Assembly: GCA_036971615.1 (NCBI GenBank)
Contig: JAYKKR010000001.1
Coordinates: 4,216,001 to 4,280,000 of the forward strand
Length of the DNA stretch: 64,000 bases
Direction of reading: 5' to 3'
Origin: Amyloporia xantha
Taxonomy: Eukaryota; Basidiomycota; Agaricomycetes; Polyporales; Adustoporiaceae
Shown: positions 35,701 to 49,500 of the stretch, one piece after another
Numbering within the stretch: the first letter of the stretch is position 1
Layout: every line of letters starts with the position of its first letter
Position numbers and translations under genes: made by a program
The notes under the pieces: generated by a model
Seen by the model: the letters and a program-made list of their open reading frames with translations, nothing else
The model's database searches: none
Told to the model about the DNA's origin: nothing

Positions 35701-38096
35701 ATCGATATGAAGACATATAATGCCGATGCGTACACTCTGCTAGTTCGAATCCACCTTCAGCAGATCCTCATATATCACGCTGTTTACCGAATCGAGGATC
35801 GGATCGAAGAGGCCCATCAACGCCGGTGAGTGTTCTGATGTATCGGGGCATTCTTCCCAACTCATGAAACGCAGGTATTGGCTTCGTCGATTACATGAGG
35901 TGCTCAATCCTCCCTCCTACAATATGGGCTCTCCCGCTAGCTTGAGAAGACATATGATTCCGGAGCTCGCAGATGCGATGCACACTGTGCAAAGCTGGAT
36001 AATAGATTGGATCTACCATTTGAATCCATATGGACCTACTGGCTATGTCCCGACGTTTTTGACATCATTGATCAGAGTCGCATCACTAGCTTTTGCTTTC
36101 CATCCCGAAGTTGCTCACAACCAAATTCCCCGTACTCGATGTGTCTGGGCCTACCGACCGGAAATATTGATGAGGGGACGACCCGGAGACCAGACCTACA
36201 TCGTGAACGATTTGCTCGGCTTCATGGAAAATTGTCGCGAGACGTCACTCTCGCGGGGCATACTCTTTATCAAGTAAGTGCATCTGCATTTTGCGGTGAC
36301 TTACTGCTTACTGGTCATGATTTCTGTCCAGCCACGTTCTTGACAAGCGTGTTCCAATCGATGTCGGGGTTTTGTGTAACTTCTTGGATTTCTTGTGCGG
36401 TCTCCTTATTCTGTGCAATCGGTTCCATGAAACCTCCACCCTCCACGACATCGTCTTGCCTCGAAGTTGGATACTAAGACTCGCCGGTAGTCTTCACAGA
36501 CTGGGCAACAGGGACACACATCTGATCCATCTGTACGTCAGGCCGATGGCGAATTTATTGGAACAGATGTACACCGGTATAAATGCAGGTCCGTCTCACA
36601 TGTTCATCCCACAAAACTTCTGCTCTAAGATCCGCGGCATTGCAGATTATCTTCTTTATGAGAGCCGTAATCTCTCCACGATCGGTTATCAAATCAGAAA
36701 CATTTTTATCGCTCGAGTGTGAGTAAACAGAATCCAGACTTGTTTGGGGCATGACTGACGACAAGACTAGTTGCAAGAACCTGTCTCTACGTACGTACCC
36801 CACCATGCGCAAATGACAGATGGGTTCTAATGCATGCCTTTGGCCAGTCGGATGCCATTGCCGACCCTCAGAGCTAAGGTTACAGATAGGGAGAACTGTA
36901 ACCTCGTTGGGCAAACACATCCGGAAGCCAGATGCCACATTCGGCCAGTAAGTGAAATCTGCGGTGTCGTAATGAAGAAGAGCAGTTCTGAGCAAAGTTG
37001 TAGCTATGTTACTGCCCGGTCGTGGGACGATCTGGCGTGGGCTGTTCGCCAACATCCGACCACAGAGACTTCCATGGACGAAATAATACACATCCGAACA
37101 GCTAGCAGAACGTCTCGGCTCATGTCCACATTCCCCGATGTGCGACGCATTGTGTACAACACCATCGATGAGATACCAGATCTGTTGACTTCCGAAGTAC
37201 CTTCCTTACCCAGGACAGCCCCGACAAATGGTACCGCGTCATCCTTACCTGTCCGCGAGCCCGACGTAATTGCAGGCCACATAGAACCAGCGGGCCCAAG
37301 CTCGCTTGATCACCAGATCGGCGATGAATTGCTACAGACGACAGAGGGCGACGAGGATGCTGAAGCCGATAATAAGCCAAAAGGCCTGGATGAAGAAGTG
37401 ACGTTGTCTATAGAAGAGGGTCAAATGAACACAGCTCCCGTTCCTTCGGGCGAGAAGGAGCTCGAGGCAGCCACCGTTGTTCTCAAGGCGTATCGTCGCT
37501 ACGTCCTCCAACGTGCCCAAGGTGACCGTGCCACCAAGGCTATACATGCAATACGACATCGCGTGGTTATTTCGTTCCACCAAGCTGCACAAAACATGGA
37601 GTGGCCTTGCCGTTACTACCAACTGTTGTTCAAGGGTCCTATCCCTTATCTAGTAGTCGCTCTAGAAGGGCTTCAAGATGACTTGCACAAGTCCAAGACC
37701 CAGATCAAGAAGCGGCTCTCCGATGCAAAACACCAAGAGCTGGAGAATATGAGGGCGCGTATGACTGACGTTAAGTACGTGCATGTTTCCCTACTCGTGG
37801 TTGTTCTCTATATCTGAAGTTTGCTCCTGGAATCGCAGCCAGCAGCTGAAGGAAGTCAAGCGCTTGCATACGGCTCTTCAACCTACGTCGGATCTCCATG
37901 TACGGCGAGACGTGGAGGAATTGAAATCCCACGTTTTGGCGGTCGAGCATCTGGCATCGAGGTACCGGCTGCCATCGGGCACGCAGGAGGATTTGGAACT
38001 GGCGCACAAGGGAATCGTCACCCCCAAGCGACTGTCGGAGAAGCAGCCGAAGCCAGAGCTGAATGTAGATGATGACTATGACTACGATATCTAACG

Positions 38097-38480
38097 GTGT
38101 CGGATCCGGATTAACGCTAGACATCCTGGCTTCTTTTGACACAAGTTTCTTGTTTGATCTGTAATGTAATTGTATGCGTGAATCATGTACTAGTAAATGT
38201 CTCGTAACTTTCTGACTGTTCCTTCATGGTTGTGATGTGAGTGCGATGGACATAAACCATTCCTACTGTCAACCAACTCGCTACACATGAGTACTATGCT
38301 CAAGCACTATCGTCAGTACCCGTCTCCGATACACGAAAAAAGTACAAAAAAGAAGTTTCCACGAGTTCCATCGCATTGACACTACAATTACAACAACTAG
38401 ATTTACACTTCTCACTCGTGTACCATACGTCTAAGGCCCTTGTCAGAAAGACAAGACTCCCGCTGGACGACGTTAAGAAA
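38097..38480. other. Convergent 3' region between helicase copy 1 and SDO1
   Basis: Untranslated ends of two convergent genes. Nothing else seen. Confidence 0.5.
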
Positions 38481-39543
38481 TCAAGCAGCCACCACATCGT
38501 TACCTGCTGTGGCCGCAAAAGCTAGTGTCTCCAATTGGCCTCGCCCCGCACATTCTTTCTGCAACAGTTCATTGAGCACACGAAATTGACTTGGGTCGAT
38601 GAGCAGAATCTAGAATGCCGATCAACAAACCGTCGATGACATTCGAACGGTGAGACAACTTACGGTCTCCCACTGCTCGGCCCTCGTGTCGTCCCGCTCC
38701 ACGCTCTCGGCACTCTGAACAATGCGCGCCCGAAGCCGATCCGCGTCGGCGGTTGGGAGGGTGAGCAATACACGCATGCGCGCACGTTGTATAGGCAACT
38801 TAGACTCTGTCTGCAGGAGCTTGATACAGTCCGAGACCTGAGGGCAAAGTCGCTTGTCATCATCCTTCCCATCCCTACACGCAATTCCCATGGCATACCT
38901 GACTCTTGGCGTTCTTTCCTGGGCGAACGCTGAAACCTGCTTCAACCAGTGCCTTTTCGATGACGCCGACGGGATACCGCGTCTGGGTGGCCGGATCGAC
39001 ACATTTTTCTGCGACGAGGGTAGCGATCTCTCGTCGGATTGACGTGAGATCATGCTCGCGCTCCTTCTCCCCGACTTGAAGTTCACCCTTCTTTAAGATC
39101 TAAAACAGACACCACAGGCAGAGCCTTTTAGATATCTACACTCGCTCTGGTGAACACTTGGCTCACCTCGGCAACGACGGTGTCTCGGTCAGTGGTACCG
39201 AACGCTTTCTGCAGGTCCTGACTCTTTGCAAGCTCGCCCTTCGATACATTGATGTATACGTTCGCGATCTGAAGGACGTCGTCGAGATTCGTCTCCACTC
39301 CGCTGCGCCATTCTTGCACTTTATTCTTGTAGCATGCGACCTGTAGACGACGTCGCAATCGGTCCTCTCGTTGGAATAACCACGACACATACCTCAAATC
39401 GTTTCCCGCCTTTCTTTAGCCGCACGACTGAGACGTTCGTGAGTCTATAAGGAATCCGAAGCTGTGATCAGACGTTCGGCGAGTGAGACAGTCGGGCGAA
39501 CAATATCACACTTAATCTGATTCGATGGCTGGTTAATCGGCAT
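38481..39543 (-). CDS. SDO1: Ribosome maturation protein Sdo1 (SBDS)
   Basis: Six exons (39512-39543, 39393-39444, 39167-39340, 38899-39099, 38664-38837, 38481-38609) give 253 residues, the standard length. The protein begins MPINQPSNQIKLTNVSVVRL, followed by the FYSH domain core KRFEVACYKNKVQEWRSGVE and the segment AKSQDLQKAFGT. The central domain holds ILKKGELQVGEKERE and TLVAEKCVDPAT. The C-terminal ferredoxin-like domain contains RMRVLLTLP. With the GTPase Efl1 it removes Tif6/eIF6 from late pre-60S subunits in the cytoplasm. It is divergent from RVS167, with only 338 bp between the two start codons, so the genes share an upstream region. Confidence 0.94.
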
Positions 39544-39881
39544 ATCGAATGTCGTAACCCCGTATGATTGATGCCAGCAAATTTCAAGAGATCAGCAGCA
39601 GCTCGAGCAGTTATATATCTGCGAGAAGAAACAGAGTCAAGTCAGTCGAAGGTGCAGCCCGGGACCGCTGCATTGACAGTTACCCAATTTGGGCAAAACA
39701 AGTCGCTTAGATAAGTCGCCGGCATGTCAGGCGCCCGTTGTGCCTGGCGTCGTGGAGAGGGGACTGGACTGTATTTGGCCTCACCATCGTCCTTGTTCAC
39801 CACCTGCTCACTTCATTGTCGACAATAGTTGCCAACGGAATATCCTGCGACTGGTGCACCATATAATTCTGGTTATCAGAC
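39544..39881. promoter_or_regulatory. Shared divergent promoter of SDO1 and RVS167
   Basis: The 338 bp between the two start codons must hold both promoters. I see no clear TATA element in either direction. Confidence 0.5.
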
Positions 39882-41977
39882 ATGAAGGGAATCTCCAAAG
39901 CGTTTGCGAGGTCAGTCCTTCAGTGCATCAGTTCAGACTGTTCAAGGCAGTTGTTCATGCGGCCACGCTATTGGTAGGACACCGCACATGCTGACCACCA
40001 AGGTCGGTATGTCCAAGAGTGCGTCGGGTACCTGATATCTTCTGCGTCACATTCTTTTAACTCTGTTTCGATCTCCTATCATCTCTGTGCACTGCCTCCT
40101 CTCACTCAAGAGTCCACCGATCCTGAATTTGATGATTATGCCCGCCGCTTTGCTTCTATCGAGACCGCGACAGAAAAGCTCATCAAGGACACCAAGGCAT
40201 ACACCGAAGCTGTCTCTAACCTCTTCACGCATGGCGCCAGCTTCTCAGAACATTTCGCCGTGATCTTCCATCCCTTGTCAGGAGAATATGACCTCATAGG
40301 CAAGCACCCCGAAGCTGAACATACCATTCGCAATGTCGATGGATATGAGGCCTCATTCGAGGAGCTGAAGGCCGCCATCGTACCTGAGCTGGAACTCATC
40401 GAGAGTAGGATTCTGGGTCCGTCCAAAGAATTGCAGGGAGTCATGAAGATGATTAGGAAGACGATCACCAAGCGTGAACACAAGGTGTGTGCCGATACAA
40501 TCGTATTTTGTTCTGGGAGAGCCGGCATTGCTGTTGAGCTCCTGCGCCTGCCATAACACATACCTCTGAGAGTTCGGCACGAGGAATTCTTCATATCTGT
40601 GTATGCGAGGGCGTCGCAACATCGCAGAACAAACCAATGACAACCATGTTGAGACTTAAGATATCTATCTTGAGTTCGACACAGTGCCACGTTTCCTCTG
40701 CATGAATACTGCGGATCTCATCAGCTCGCGTTATCTTCCGGCACCTCATCGCTTGGAATATTGTCACCCATAGGTCGTGCTTTCATGACAATGCATCTGC
40801 TCTTCATGTGGAGCTCATGGTGTTTATGCTGCTGACACATGGTCTACAGCTGATAGATTATGACCGATACAATAACTCGCTAACGAAGTTGCGAGACAAG
40901 AAGGAGAAGACCCTCAACGATGAGAAACATCTCTTCAAGGTCTGTTTATATCATATGCCTGGATGACAGACGTATTCACTGCTATTCAAATCCCCAACAC
41001 TTCGACCTCAACCTCCAATTCAGCTTGAGCAAGACTTTGAGATTGCGTCGAATGAATATGACTACATCAACACCACTATGAAGAATGAACTCCCGCGCTT
41101 CCTTCAGCAGGCAACGCTATTCGTTGATCCACTATTTCATTCATTCTTCTATATGCAGTAAGTGTTTGGGACCGTGCTCGCACGTCGGTGCTGGTAAGTT
41201 CACTGATGAACTGACATGTCATTTCATGACAGGCTGAACATCTTCTACCTCATGCTCGAGAAGCTGCATGGGTTCGCGGAAGGCAAATACGACATCACAG
41301 TCAGCGGTAACGAGATTGCAACGGACTACGACTCCAAACGTACCGACGCATGGCAGGAGGTCGAAGCGCTCGCCATCACACAGCGATTTGTGTCCACATG
41401 TAAGTTGTTCTCTGCTTTATGAGCATTTCAAATGTGTCGAACACGGAGTGATTATTGATCACGCGTATTCAGCGAAGCTCGTGCAGTCGCGTCGTGCTGT
41501 GTCTGGTGGGGCCCCATCCTCCTCCCTCGGTCGTTCTCCCACCACTTCCACGACTGGCTCTGCTACCAGCTCTGTGACATCGCCCTCATACGTCAAGAAA
41601 GCCCCTCCACCGCCTCCTGGGGCAGGGCTCTCCGCACCGCCACCACCATACTCTGTCGGCCCTTCATCTCCCACAGGCTTTGGAGTGAAGAAGGCCCCGC
41701 CGCCGCCCCCTCCAATTAAGCCAAAGCCAAAGCCGGCGGTTCAATATGTGGTCGCACTCTACGACTTCGCGGCACAGGCAGATGGAGATCTAGAATTTTC
41801 CGCTGGGGACAGAATCGAGGTGGTCGAGCGCACTGGAAGTGCCGAAGATTGGTGGACCGGGAGAATCGGCGATCGACAGGGCGTCTTCCCTGGTGCGTAT
41901 GGATCCTGTGGCTCGTCTCCGTGCTGGTGTATCTGACCGAGCTGTCACCTGCAGGTAACTATGTCCAGGACACTTGA
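39882..41977 (+). CDS. RVS167: BAR-SH3 endocytic protein Rvs167/amphiphysin
   Basis: Eight exons (39882-39910, 39978-40027, 40111-40484, 40850-40939, 41024-41157, 41233-41399, 41473-41892, 41955-41977) give 428 residues. The N-terminus MKGISKAFARTPHMLTTKVG is the amphipathic helix of an N-BAR domain. The BAR coiled coil runs through FDDYARRFASIETATEKLIK and DYDRYNNSLTKLRDKKEKT to the segment ending WQEVEALAI. A Pro/Ser-rich linker contains KKAPPPPP twice. The SH3 domain is VVALYDFAAQADGDLEF, then EDWWTGRIGDRQGVFPGNYV. The protein bends membrane at actin patches during endocytic scission, with Rvs161. The intron at 40485-40849 is unusually long for this window. Confidence 0.94.
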
Positions 41978-43586
41978 TGGCCCGTTCAGGACGTTGCTCC
42001 CTGCCTTAGTCGGGCGTCTGCAGAGCTGTATTTCTTGGATAAGCTTGATGTTCGCAGAAGGCGGATGAATAAATGTGTATGTTCAATGACGTGAAATACA
42101 TCGCTATGGAGGTTCCATATATATACCACATCATGTAGCTCCGCGGTACCAGGTCTGCAGCGCTTCCTCAGCCCTACATAAGCGTTTTCGACTATGTATA
42201 TATTCCTGGCGTCCTTCAAGGATTACGTGTTCTGCCAGCTTCGGCTTTGGGAGACTGCAAGTAATTGATCTATCATTGTGTAAACGCCGTTGGTCGGTAT
42301 ACTTACGAGTCTGCAATTTATTTATTGTCAACGCAATTTTGTGCAAGGTACCGGTAAGAAAGTACTATTGTACAGATCATTCGAGCTCAATCCTGTTGAA
42401 GTTGTGTACAGGTCATTCGAGTTCAATCCTGCTCAATTTGATCGACGTCGATCGCCGTTATATGCGGTGGCAACATCCCGCATTCCCCGGGCCCGGGGCC
42501 TCCTGCTCTTAGACTTCACTACTGGCAGCAAATCTCATTATGCTTGTATTACATTCAGCTCTACTATTGAAAACCTCCACATTTGGGTCAAGTGGCAACG
42601 AGAGATGCATCGTTTTATGGGAGTCAGACCAAATATGGATGTCTTTGTGTCGTTCAAATTGATTCGACCCATATACACTGACGGTATGGATGCATGTGCT
42701 GGCCATACCTGATCATGTAAACTATGTCGGGCCGCCATTATGTACCACTGATGATGCGGCGTTCGTGGTCTTCGACCGTCATTGGCACGAACTTCAGGTT
42801 GCACGCAATAGTCTGCCTTGCTACATAGCACACTAATCATTGAGGCTCTCCGGCCCATTCGAAGTTTTCTCCAGACTATTTGAGGCAAGTTCACTCCATC
42901 TAAGCTGCAGTTCATGTTGTATATGCATGGCGTCTAACGGTGGAACTAAGTAACATGTAAGCAAGCATGTAAGTGCTGTTGTGCAAAGGTCTCAACATTC
43001 ATCCGAAGATTTGACCTACTTCCCAGAGTGCCCCATCTTGGACAGCCATAGACCGGTTCGTCCCCATGTGGCATGACAGCCTTGCGGGTCAAGTGGACGA
43101 ACCCAACGGGCGATCGCCAAGATGCTCGTTGACCATCACTGACTCCACCCCATGCATCTGACGGCGCTCGAAGTCGTTCCCAATTCCTCAGTGTTTTCCT
43201 TTTTGCGCTGGCTGCTGTCTTCCCGGGAGTCTGGTAGGGACTACATAGGCTCGTGTAGTATGCACATCACATAAGGGTGACCATTCGATGCAGAGCCGTC
43301 TGTTGTCAGCCTTCGCATCACTGTTGACCCCATGGTTCCTCGGCCTCCGCTGCGCACCTGATTCAGGAGGTAGCTTGCCATTGCAGACCTCATCATGGAC
43401 CCACAACTCAATTTGGTATGCTGCGCTTCTTCCTATCTGCCTCGTTGTCTGGTTCGAGAGCTTCGCGACATGAGGTGCTCGGAGCAGCGCAGCAGCGCAG
43501 CACTACATATCAGAGCCTAAGGTCTCAACAATAAGTTCCCATACTCTTATCTCCTTCACCACCACCTCAAGCATAACGCAGTCAAT
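41978..43586. other. 1.6-kb stretch between RVS167 and helicase copy 2
   Basis: No supported gene. It includes a two-unit direct repeat near 42371-42440. The right end is the promoter of helicase copy 2. Confidence 0.45.
42371..42440 (+). repeat. Two-unit direct repeat of about 36 bp
   Basis: GTACAGATCATTCGAGCTCA and GTACAGGTCATTCGAGTTCA start two adjacent units that both continue into AATCCTG. The function is unknown. Confidence 0.6.
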
Positions 43587-46500
43587 ATGAAAAGTAAACG
43601 TCCTCAAAACCTGTCGTACCACGCACCGGTGAAACTCGATGCCACCCTCCTTGCACCATCGCTGCTGGGAAGCGAGGCTGCGGTCAAGGGCGCGATTCGC
43701 GTCCTCGAGAGCCACCTCGAGAACTCAGCAGCCAACGTCGAGGCCACTTTGGACGATATTTTGAACGCTCCTGGCCTATTTGAATTCACATTGTCTGGTA
43801 TGTCACCCCATACTACGTTATTGTTGTCTCTAATATACGTCATTACAGCGATAAGTGATCGCGTCGCACAGCTCGTCATCAAGGCTGTCTTGGACAGCTT
43901 CCCGTTGGAATGTGAGGCGTATTCAACATCACTCGCACGACGGCTTCTCGACCGGCTGTCTCTATTCTTTCTTTTCGAATCGGGGCTGTTTGTCATGGAT
44001 GATCTCGAAGGTTTGAAGGACTGCAGGCGTTCCGTCGAACTGGCCTGTCCGGCTCTCGAGGTATTGGCTGATTTTCTTGGGCGCACGCATGGTGCAGGCG
44101 GTGTGTATCTAGATGACGACAGGGCACCCGATGATATTATACCTGTGGCAAAGATGCAACGCGCCAAGCGTGCAAAGCATGTCCCCAATCATGCGAGAAT
44201 GGATATGGACACCGTTCGATAATCTTGGCATTGAAGCTCCCAAAACCCAAGGGGAAGCTGAAACGCTCGCGGCCGATATTCTCGTCGACCAGAAAGGCGT
44301 CTTACGGGTAAATATATTGTTCGTATCTTTTGAAGAGTGGCATTTGATGGGCTCCTTAGTATTATCTCGAAATTTTGCGCTACCCTCACCTGAAGCCGAG
44401 ACTCAGGGACATTTATATCCCTGGCCAATTCTCTGTCACTGAACACGACAGCAATTGTCTCCCGGAGGCAGTGCTGAATGTCGATGGAGCTAGTGAACCG
44501 GAGCAGATACCGTCGGCGTTCCCCATCGTGCGACCAATGAAGGCCGCTCTTTATTTTGACTCTGCAGACGGATTTGGGCCATGGCGCATCATGCTTTCAA
44601 ACAATGCACAACGAGATTTGAGGCAGGCGTATAAGAAGAATCCGTCCTTCTTTGAGATCATTGTCAAGAATATGAAGTGAGTCCATTTCTAATTATTTAA
44701 CGTAGTGCCAGGTTGAAAGCAGCTGTCTGCAGGGAGATCTCGTACGCGCAATGGTCCTCCGGCAACCATAAAACCCTAGGAGGTACGGAGACGGATTTCC
44801 CTATCTTTGAAGCCAAGATGACCGCGGATTCTCGACTGGTCGTAAGTGGGCAATCAACAGCGCTGTATGTGCAGAACGAAGATTAACAGGGTCATCATGT
44901 CTAGTATCGTATTGACTGCGTAGCTGATTTTGAAAGTGATGTACGATATTTCATCATTTGGCCTTCCATAATACTCACACATGGTAATCCTAGATGGAAA
45001 GACAAGGTCGGGATCCATCTGAGCATTCGTTGATTATCTGACATACTTTATTTCAGTCATCAAGGTCTTTGGTGTCTATACTCACAACCAGCTGGCTCGT
45101 TGCCCCTGGGATGCAATCTCACGGGCGCTTCGTAGGATGGGACCTGAGTACAAAGCTCGGTGAAGACCAGGAGTCTTCGGTGCTACGAGGCAATATATTG
45201 ATTCTAGGTGTCTAGGTGTATCTTGCATCGGAACAGACGAGAAAATGATGGTCTCATTGTCCCTGCCTCGTTTCCAGCAAACATGGACGGCAACGCGGGC
45301 TCTGCGTCGTCTACTGATACGTCAGAAGTTGATAAAGACGATCTAGGAAAGGTATTCCATCTCATCCATCACTCTGCCAAATATCCAAACCCTAATATTG
45401 ATTACAGTTGCACGAAATGCTAGTGTAAGTTCCCTCTACGTGCCAAAAAAACAAATGACGTTGACGCTACGATCCAGTCGAGAAACATATGTCACATATT
45501 CTCAGGTATGTCACTTTTCCCGACGACGAGAATTATACTTGAGTTCCATTTGTGGGCTTTTCAGGCCTTTTTGAATAGTGAGTGTGTTCTCCGCTAACCG
45601 TGCGTCTCTATATCAAACCTCTCCACAGGTGTCCTCGCCGACAAGGATGTCATGCATGTTTTCCAAGTGTCGTAAGTCATACTATTTCTAGTAAATGTCC
45701 TTTTACTCTAAAATACACTATAGAACACGTGAAGCACAAATTATTCGACATCCATTTTCGTGCTATGTTATTGGTAGGAGCGGGACGGGGTAAAGGTCGA
45801 TACTTATATCAAGTTAACGATTGCTGAGTTACGTTGTTTAGAAAAACAACAGCCATACTGTTCAAGATGCTCGGAATCGAGCGAGGTTGGCGCATGCTGA
45901 ATGAAGTGGTGCCGAGACCGCGTCAGATGTTCATTACCAAGTCACGCGTTCTCGCAGAGAAAGTGCATGAATCCTTCTTAAAACTCTACGAATCACTAGA
46001 TATTGCAGATATATCCCAAACCGGACTCACTCAACTCATACCGGTCCAGGAGAGGCGACAAAAACGTCTCATGATTGACAAGGATGAAGAAGCACCATCG
46101 ACGACTGGTCTTCCTCGCCGGTTCGGAGAGCTTGAAGATCATCATTTCCCGCTTTTTGTCACATATGATCAGGTGTGTTATTTGACAAACTGCAGAGATT
46201 GATGGCTGACCTTTTATCTCAGCTCTGTGCTTTGCTGGAGGCAGAGTTTAATGAGTCAGTGCATGAAGGTGGAAGGATCATGTCAAGTGAACAATTGCAA
46301 CGATCCCGGAGCGAGTTCATCTCGTACGAGGTTTTTTTGGATCACTACTGGTCGCACTTTCCGGAAAACTTGAAGAAGGGCCTAGGCACGTGGGTGTGGA
46401 TTTGTACAACTTGCTCATATTGACTGTTTTCCAGACCCTGCATTGGTCTTTGGAGAATTTATGGGTGAGGACCCTGCTTGTTGGTCTCCTCGCATGTTTA

Positions 46501-49500
46501 ACATCGAGGTTCAGGAGTTTTGAAGGGCTCAGAAGAAGCACGGGGGAGTTCTACTGGATACCTCGAGAAAGCCACCTATCTCAACCTGAGTCATCGCAGG
46601 CATACGATGTTTTCTGACCAGCGAGACTCCGTGTATGAGCTTTTCTCGTGTTTCCTGAGGCAGAAACGTGAGCGGAGAGGGTATGATGCAGCTGACAGGT
46701 ATATTTTAAACGAAGTTCTGCCATATGTGAATTCATCATTCACGTCACTTCACAGGACGCGGAGGATCCTGGAGGATATTCACTCTCAAGACTCTTCGTG
46801 CAATAAATTGGATTTCATGTTGAGTTACTTTTGCATTGTCCTTAAGTATTCCAGTTTTCAATAGCACATACAGCTATATTGACGAAGCTCAAGACAACCT
46901 TCTAATTGACGCCCTCGGTGAGCGACCATTGTCTTCGGTAGCACGATGATAATGCGGTAGTACGATCTGACAACGTCATCTGCCAGTTCTCAGAAGTTTG
47001 TGCAGAAATGCGGCAAGTGGTCTATTTTGGGCAGGCGACACCGCGCAGACCATATCCATTGGGAGTGCGTTCCGTTTTGAAGACTTGAGAGCATTCATGT
47101 GGCGTGTTGAGGTCCGTCCCCTTCACTCATATCTCACTGACTAGGAACGGTAATCTCATTGAACTTGATAACAGGCTAGGGATCGCTCTCGCTTGCACCG
47201 GCAACCCCAGCTGTTTCAGCTTGGGGTCAATTATCGCTCTCACGCCGGGATCGTCAATTGCGCGCGTTCAATAATTGAGCTGATTACGGCATATTGGCCT
47301 GGTGCAATTGATACCCTTGATGAAGAGAAGGGAATTGTTGAAGGCGTTAAACCTGTATTTTTCAGCGGTTGGGATGAGTATACCATGAGATACGAAGAGT
47401 TCTTATTCGGAAAGTCGTAAGTTACTTATTTCGTGGAAATTACTACTTTATCTTTATCTGTGTAATCAGAGGGGCCCGTATCGAATTTGGTCACCAACAA
47501 TGTGCGTGCAATTTTTGCGGAGTGCCATCATTTCTAACCCTATTTCAGGCATCCTCGTACGCGACACTGAGGCCCGCAAGAGGCTGCAGGTCCGACTCGA
47601 GTCCAGTAACCGGGCGAACATTTTGTATGTACATTGGTTACTGTCTAGAATGTCTTGTCTGATGATATGTGATCACCCAATAGAACAATTTACGAGAGCA
47701 AAGGCCTAGAGTTTGACGATGTAGGTGGTTCCTAATAGCAGACGATAACAATACTCACATTGTTCGTGCGATAGGTTCTCCTTTACGATTTCTTTGCTGA
47801 TTCCACGGTCACACTGGCTCAATGGCGTATCATACTTCATGCCTTGCCTGTGAATCATGTTGTCAAGCAAGGGCTTCCAACGTTCGATACTTTACGACAC
47901 AATAAAGTCTGCCGCGAGGTCAATTTTGGTTAATTTGTTCTAATGCCCATCTGAATTCATCTTTATGATAGCTGAAGCTTCTCTACGTCGCTACAACAAG
48001 AGCGCGTCAGAAGTTATGGATAGCCGATTGTTCCGATAAAGCTGACCCGATCCGGGTATGTAATCCATACTGATACTAACCGGGAAATACTCATTGTTCA
48101 CGAACAGTTATTATGGTCCACGAAACGTCTGGTAGAGATCTGTACTCCCGGAAGCAACATTCAGCATATGGCGAAGCCGTCAACCTCTGAGCAATGGGCC
48201 GAATCTGGGGCTTCGTTCTTTGACCATAAACAGTACATGCTTTCTATGAATGCTTACGAGCATGCATACCTCCCTCGAGAGCGGGGAATAGCTCGTGCTT
48301 ATTACCTAAAAGAACAGGCAAGACTGGTCCCAAATAATACGACCAGCGATGGCAAGACTCGAGCAGCAGCATATGCAGATGCGGCTGACGCATTTTCTGC
48401 AGCAGCTGACGACGCTATTGAGGACGAAGAACGATTGATGTACTTCAAGCATGCTGGTCAGTGCTTCTCTCACAGCGGAGACAACCGCAAGGCCGCATCC
48501 GCGTATTATCGCGCAGCAGAATACACCCTTTCCGCTCAGTGTTATCGACAAGCCAGCATGTTTGACGACGCTGTGAAGGTCATCAAACAGCATAGGAACG
48601 ATGTGGATGCAGTCGTAGCTAAAAGTATCATCGGCGTGTGTGGCATTATTTATCTCAGGCGCAATCGTTTGGAGTAGGTCTGCTTAATTGCATGACATGT
48701 TCTGTTACTGAATTGCGTTTGAAACTTAGCCGCGCTCGTGCGCTCTTTCAGACAGATGAAGAACTTTTACGATTCATGGGTGACTACGGATTTAGTCTTT
48801 CACGGGCAACATTCCTCGAGACCCTCCGCAGATCTTCCGAGGCAGCAGAGATACATCTGGATCAGGGTCGTGTACTCAAAGCTATCAGGCTATTCTCCCT
48901 TAACCCTGAGGATACCAATTCTATGCGCCGAGCGTCGCAATGCTTACTCCATGGCTTGTGGCAGAACCTGTCTCTAGGGACTGAGCTGAAATCGAAAACA
49001 GCGACGTCAGACCAAACATTGCAGGAGTTGCTTGGCATACTGGAACAAGCGGACACTAGAGGCTTAGAAGAGAATGTGAAAGACGAGGTACGTTTGTTGG
49101 ACTATCTCTGCAGGACATGACTCTTCTGACATAGTTAAACCGCAGGTTCTAATGTTCCGTGCCATCCAGCTGGGCGATTCTGCTCAACTTGTGCACCTCG
49201 GCAATCGGTTCCGACTGCGGCATAAGGACAATGGAGCTGCATTTCTGTGTCTTGATCATGCTTACACCGAACCGTTCAAGTTTCGCCAGGCTTCCTGCAT
49301 CCGAGATCACGACGGCACTCCAATCGTTCTCCTGGTACGTCAACACGTTGCGAGGCTTTGCTTTCCATGAAGATCCCTCCAGTCAAGCAGAAATGCAGAG
49401 ATTATTCAACTTCAAAGCGAATCATGGCAATTCTTTCCTTCTTCAGAGTGGTACTCTTTTGCACGTGCGCTACAGTGATGGACTCACCTCCCCCGCCACC

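Larger units (their letters stand above)
25637..38094 (+). pseudogene. Giant UvrD/TRANK1-like SF1 helicase with TPR-like repeats and CCCH zinc finger, copy 1, transposon-interrupted
   Basis: Many exons encode a protein of about 2,100-2,200 residues. Order of parts: an alpha-helical N-terminal region; a conserved segment VQPMKAALYFDSADGFGEW; Walker A GRSGTGKTTTML, split by an intron at 27890; motif II YIDEAQDNLLIDA (about 32741); motif III LFWAGDTAQTISIG; motif IV LATNYRSHAGIVN; motif V YESKGLEFNDV; motif VI YVAITRARKNLWVA; then helical repeats of TPR type (AYYLREQAR, AAECYSLNCNDDKAAQAY); a CCCH zinc finger; and a charged C-terminus ending VDDDYDYDI. Motifs I-VI define superfamily 1A (UvrD/Rep) helicases; the overall plan resembles TRANK1-like proteins. 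Element C sits between Walker A and the rest (28018-31728). Without it and one TA, the frame reads GVLPNKPRQIFVTQSRVLA, matching copy 2. I see no other lesion, so the insertion may be recent. Confidence 0.85.

Noticed and set aside
42390..42440. ATTCGAGTTCAATCC, resembling a tRNA B box.
   Set aside because: No matching A box, no acceptor stem and no anticodon arm could be drawn around it.
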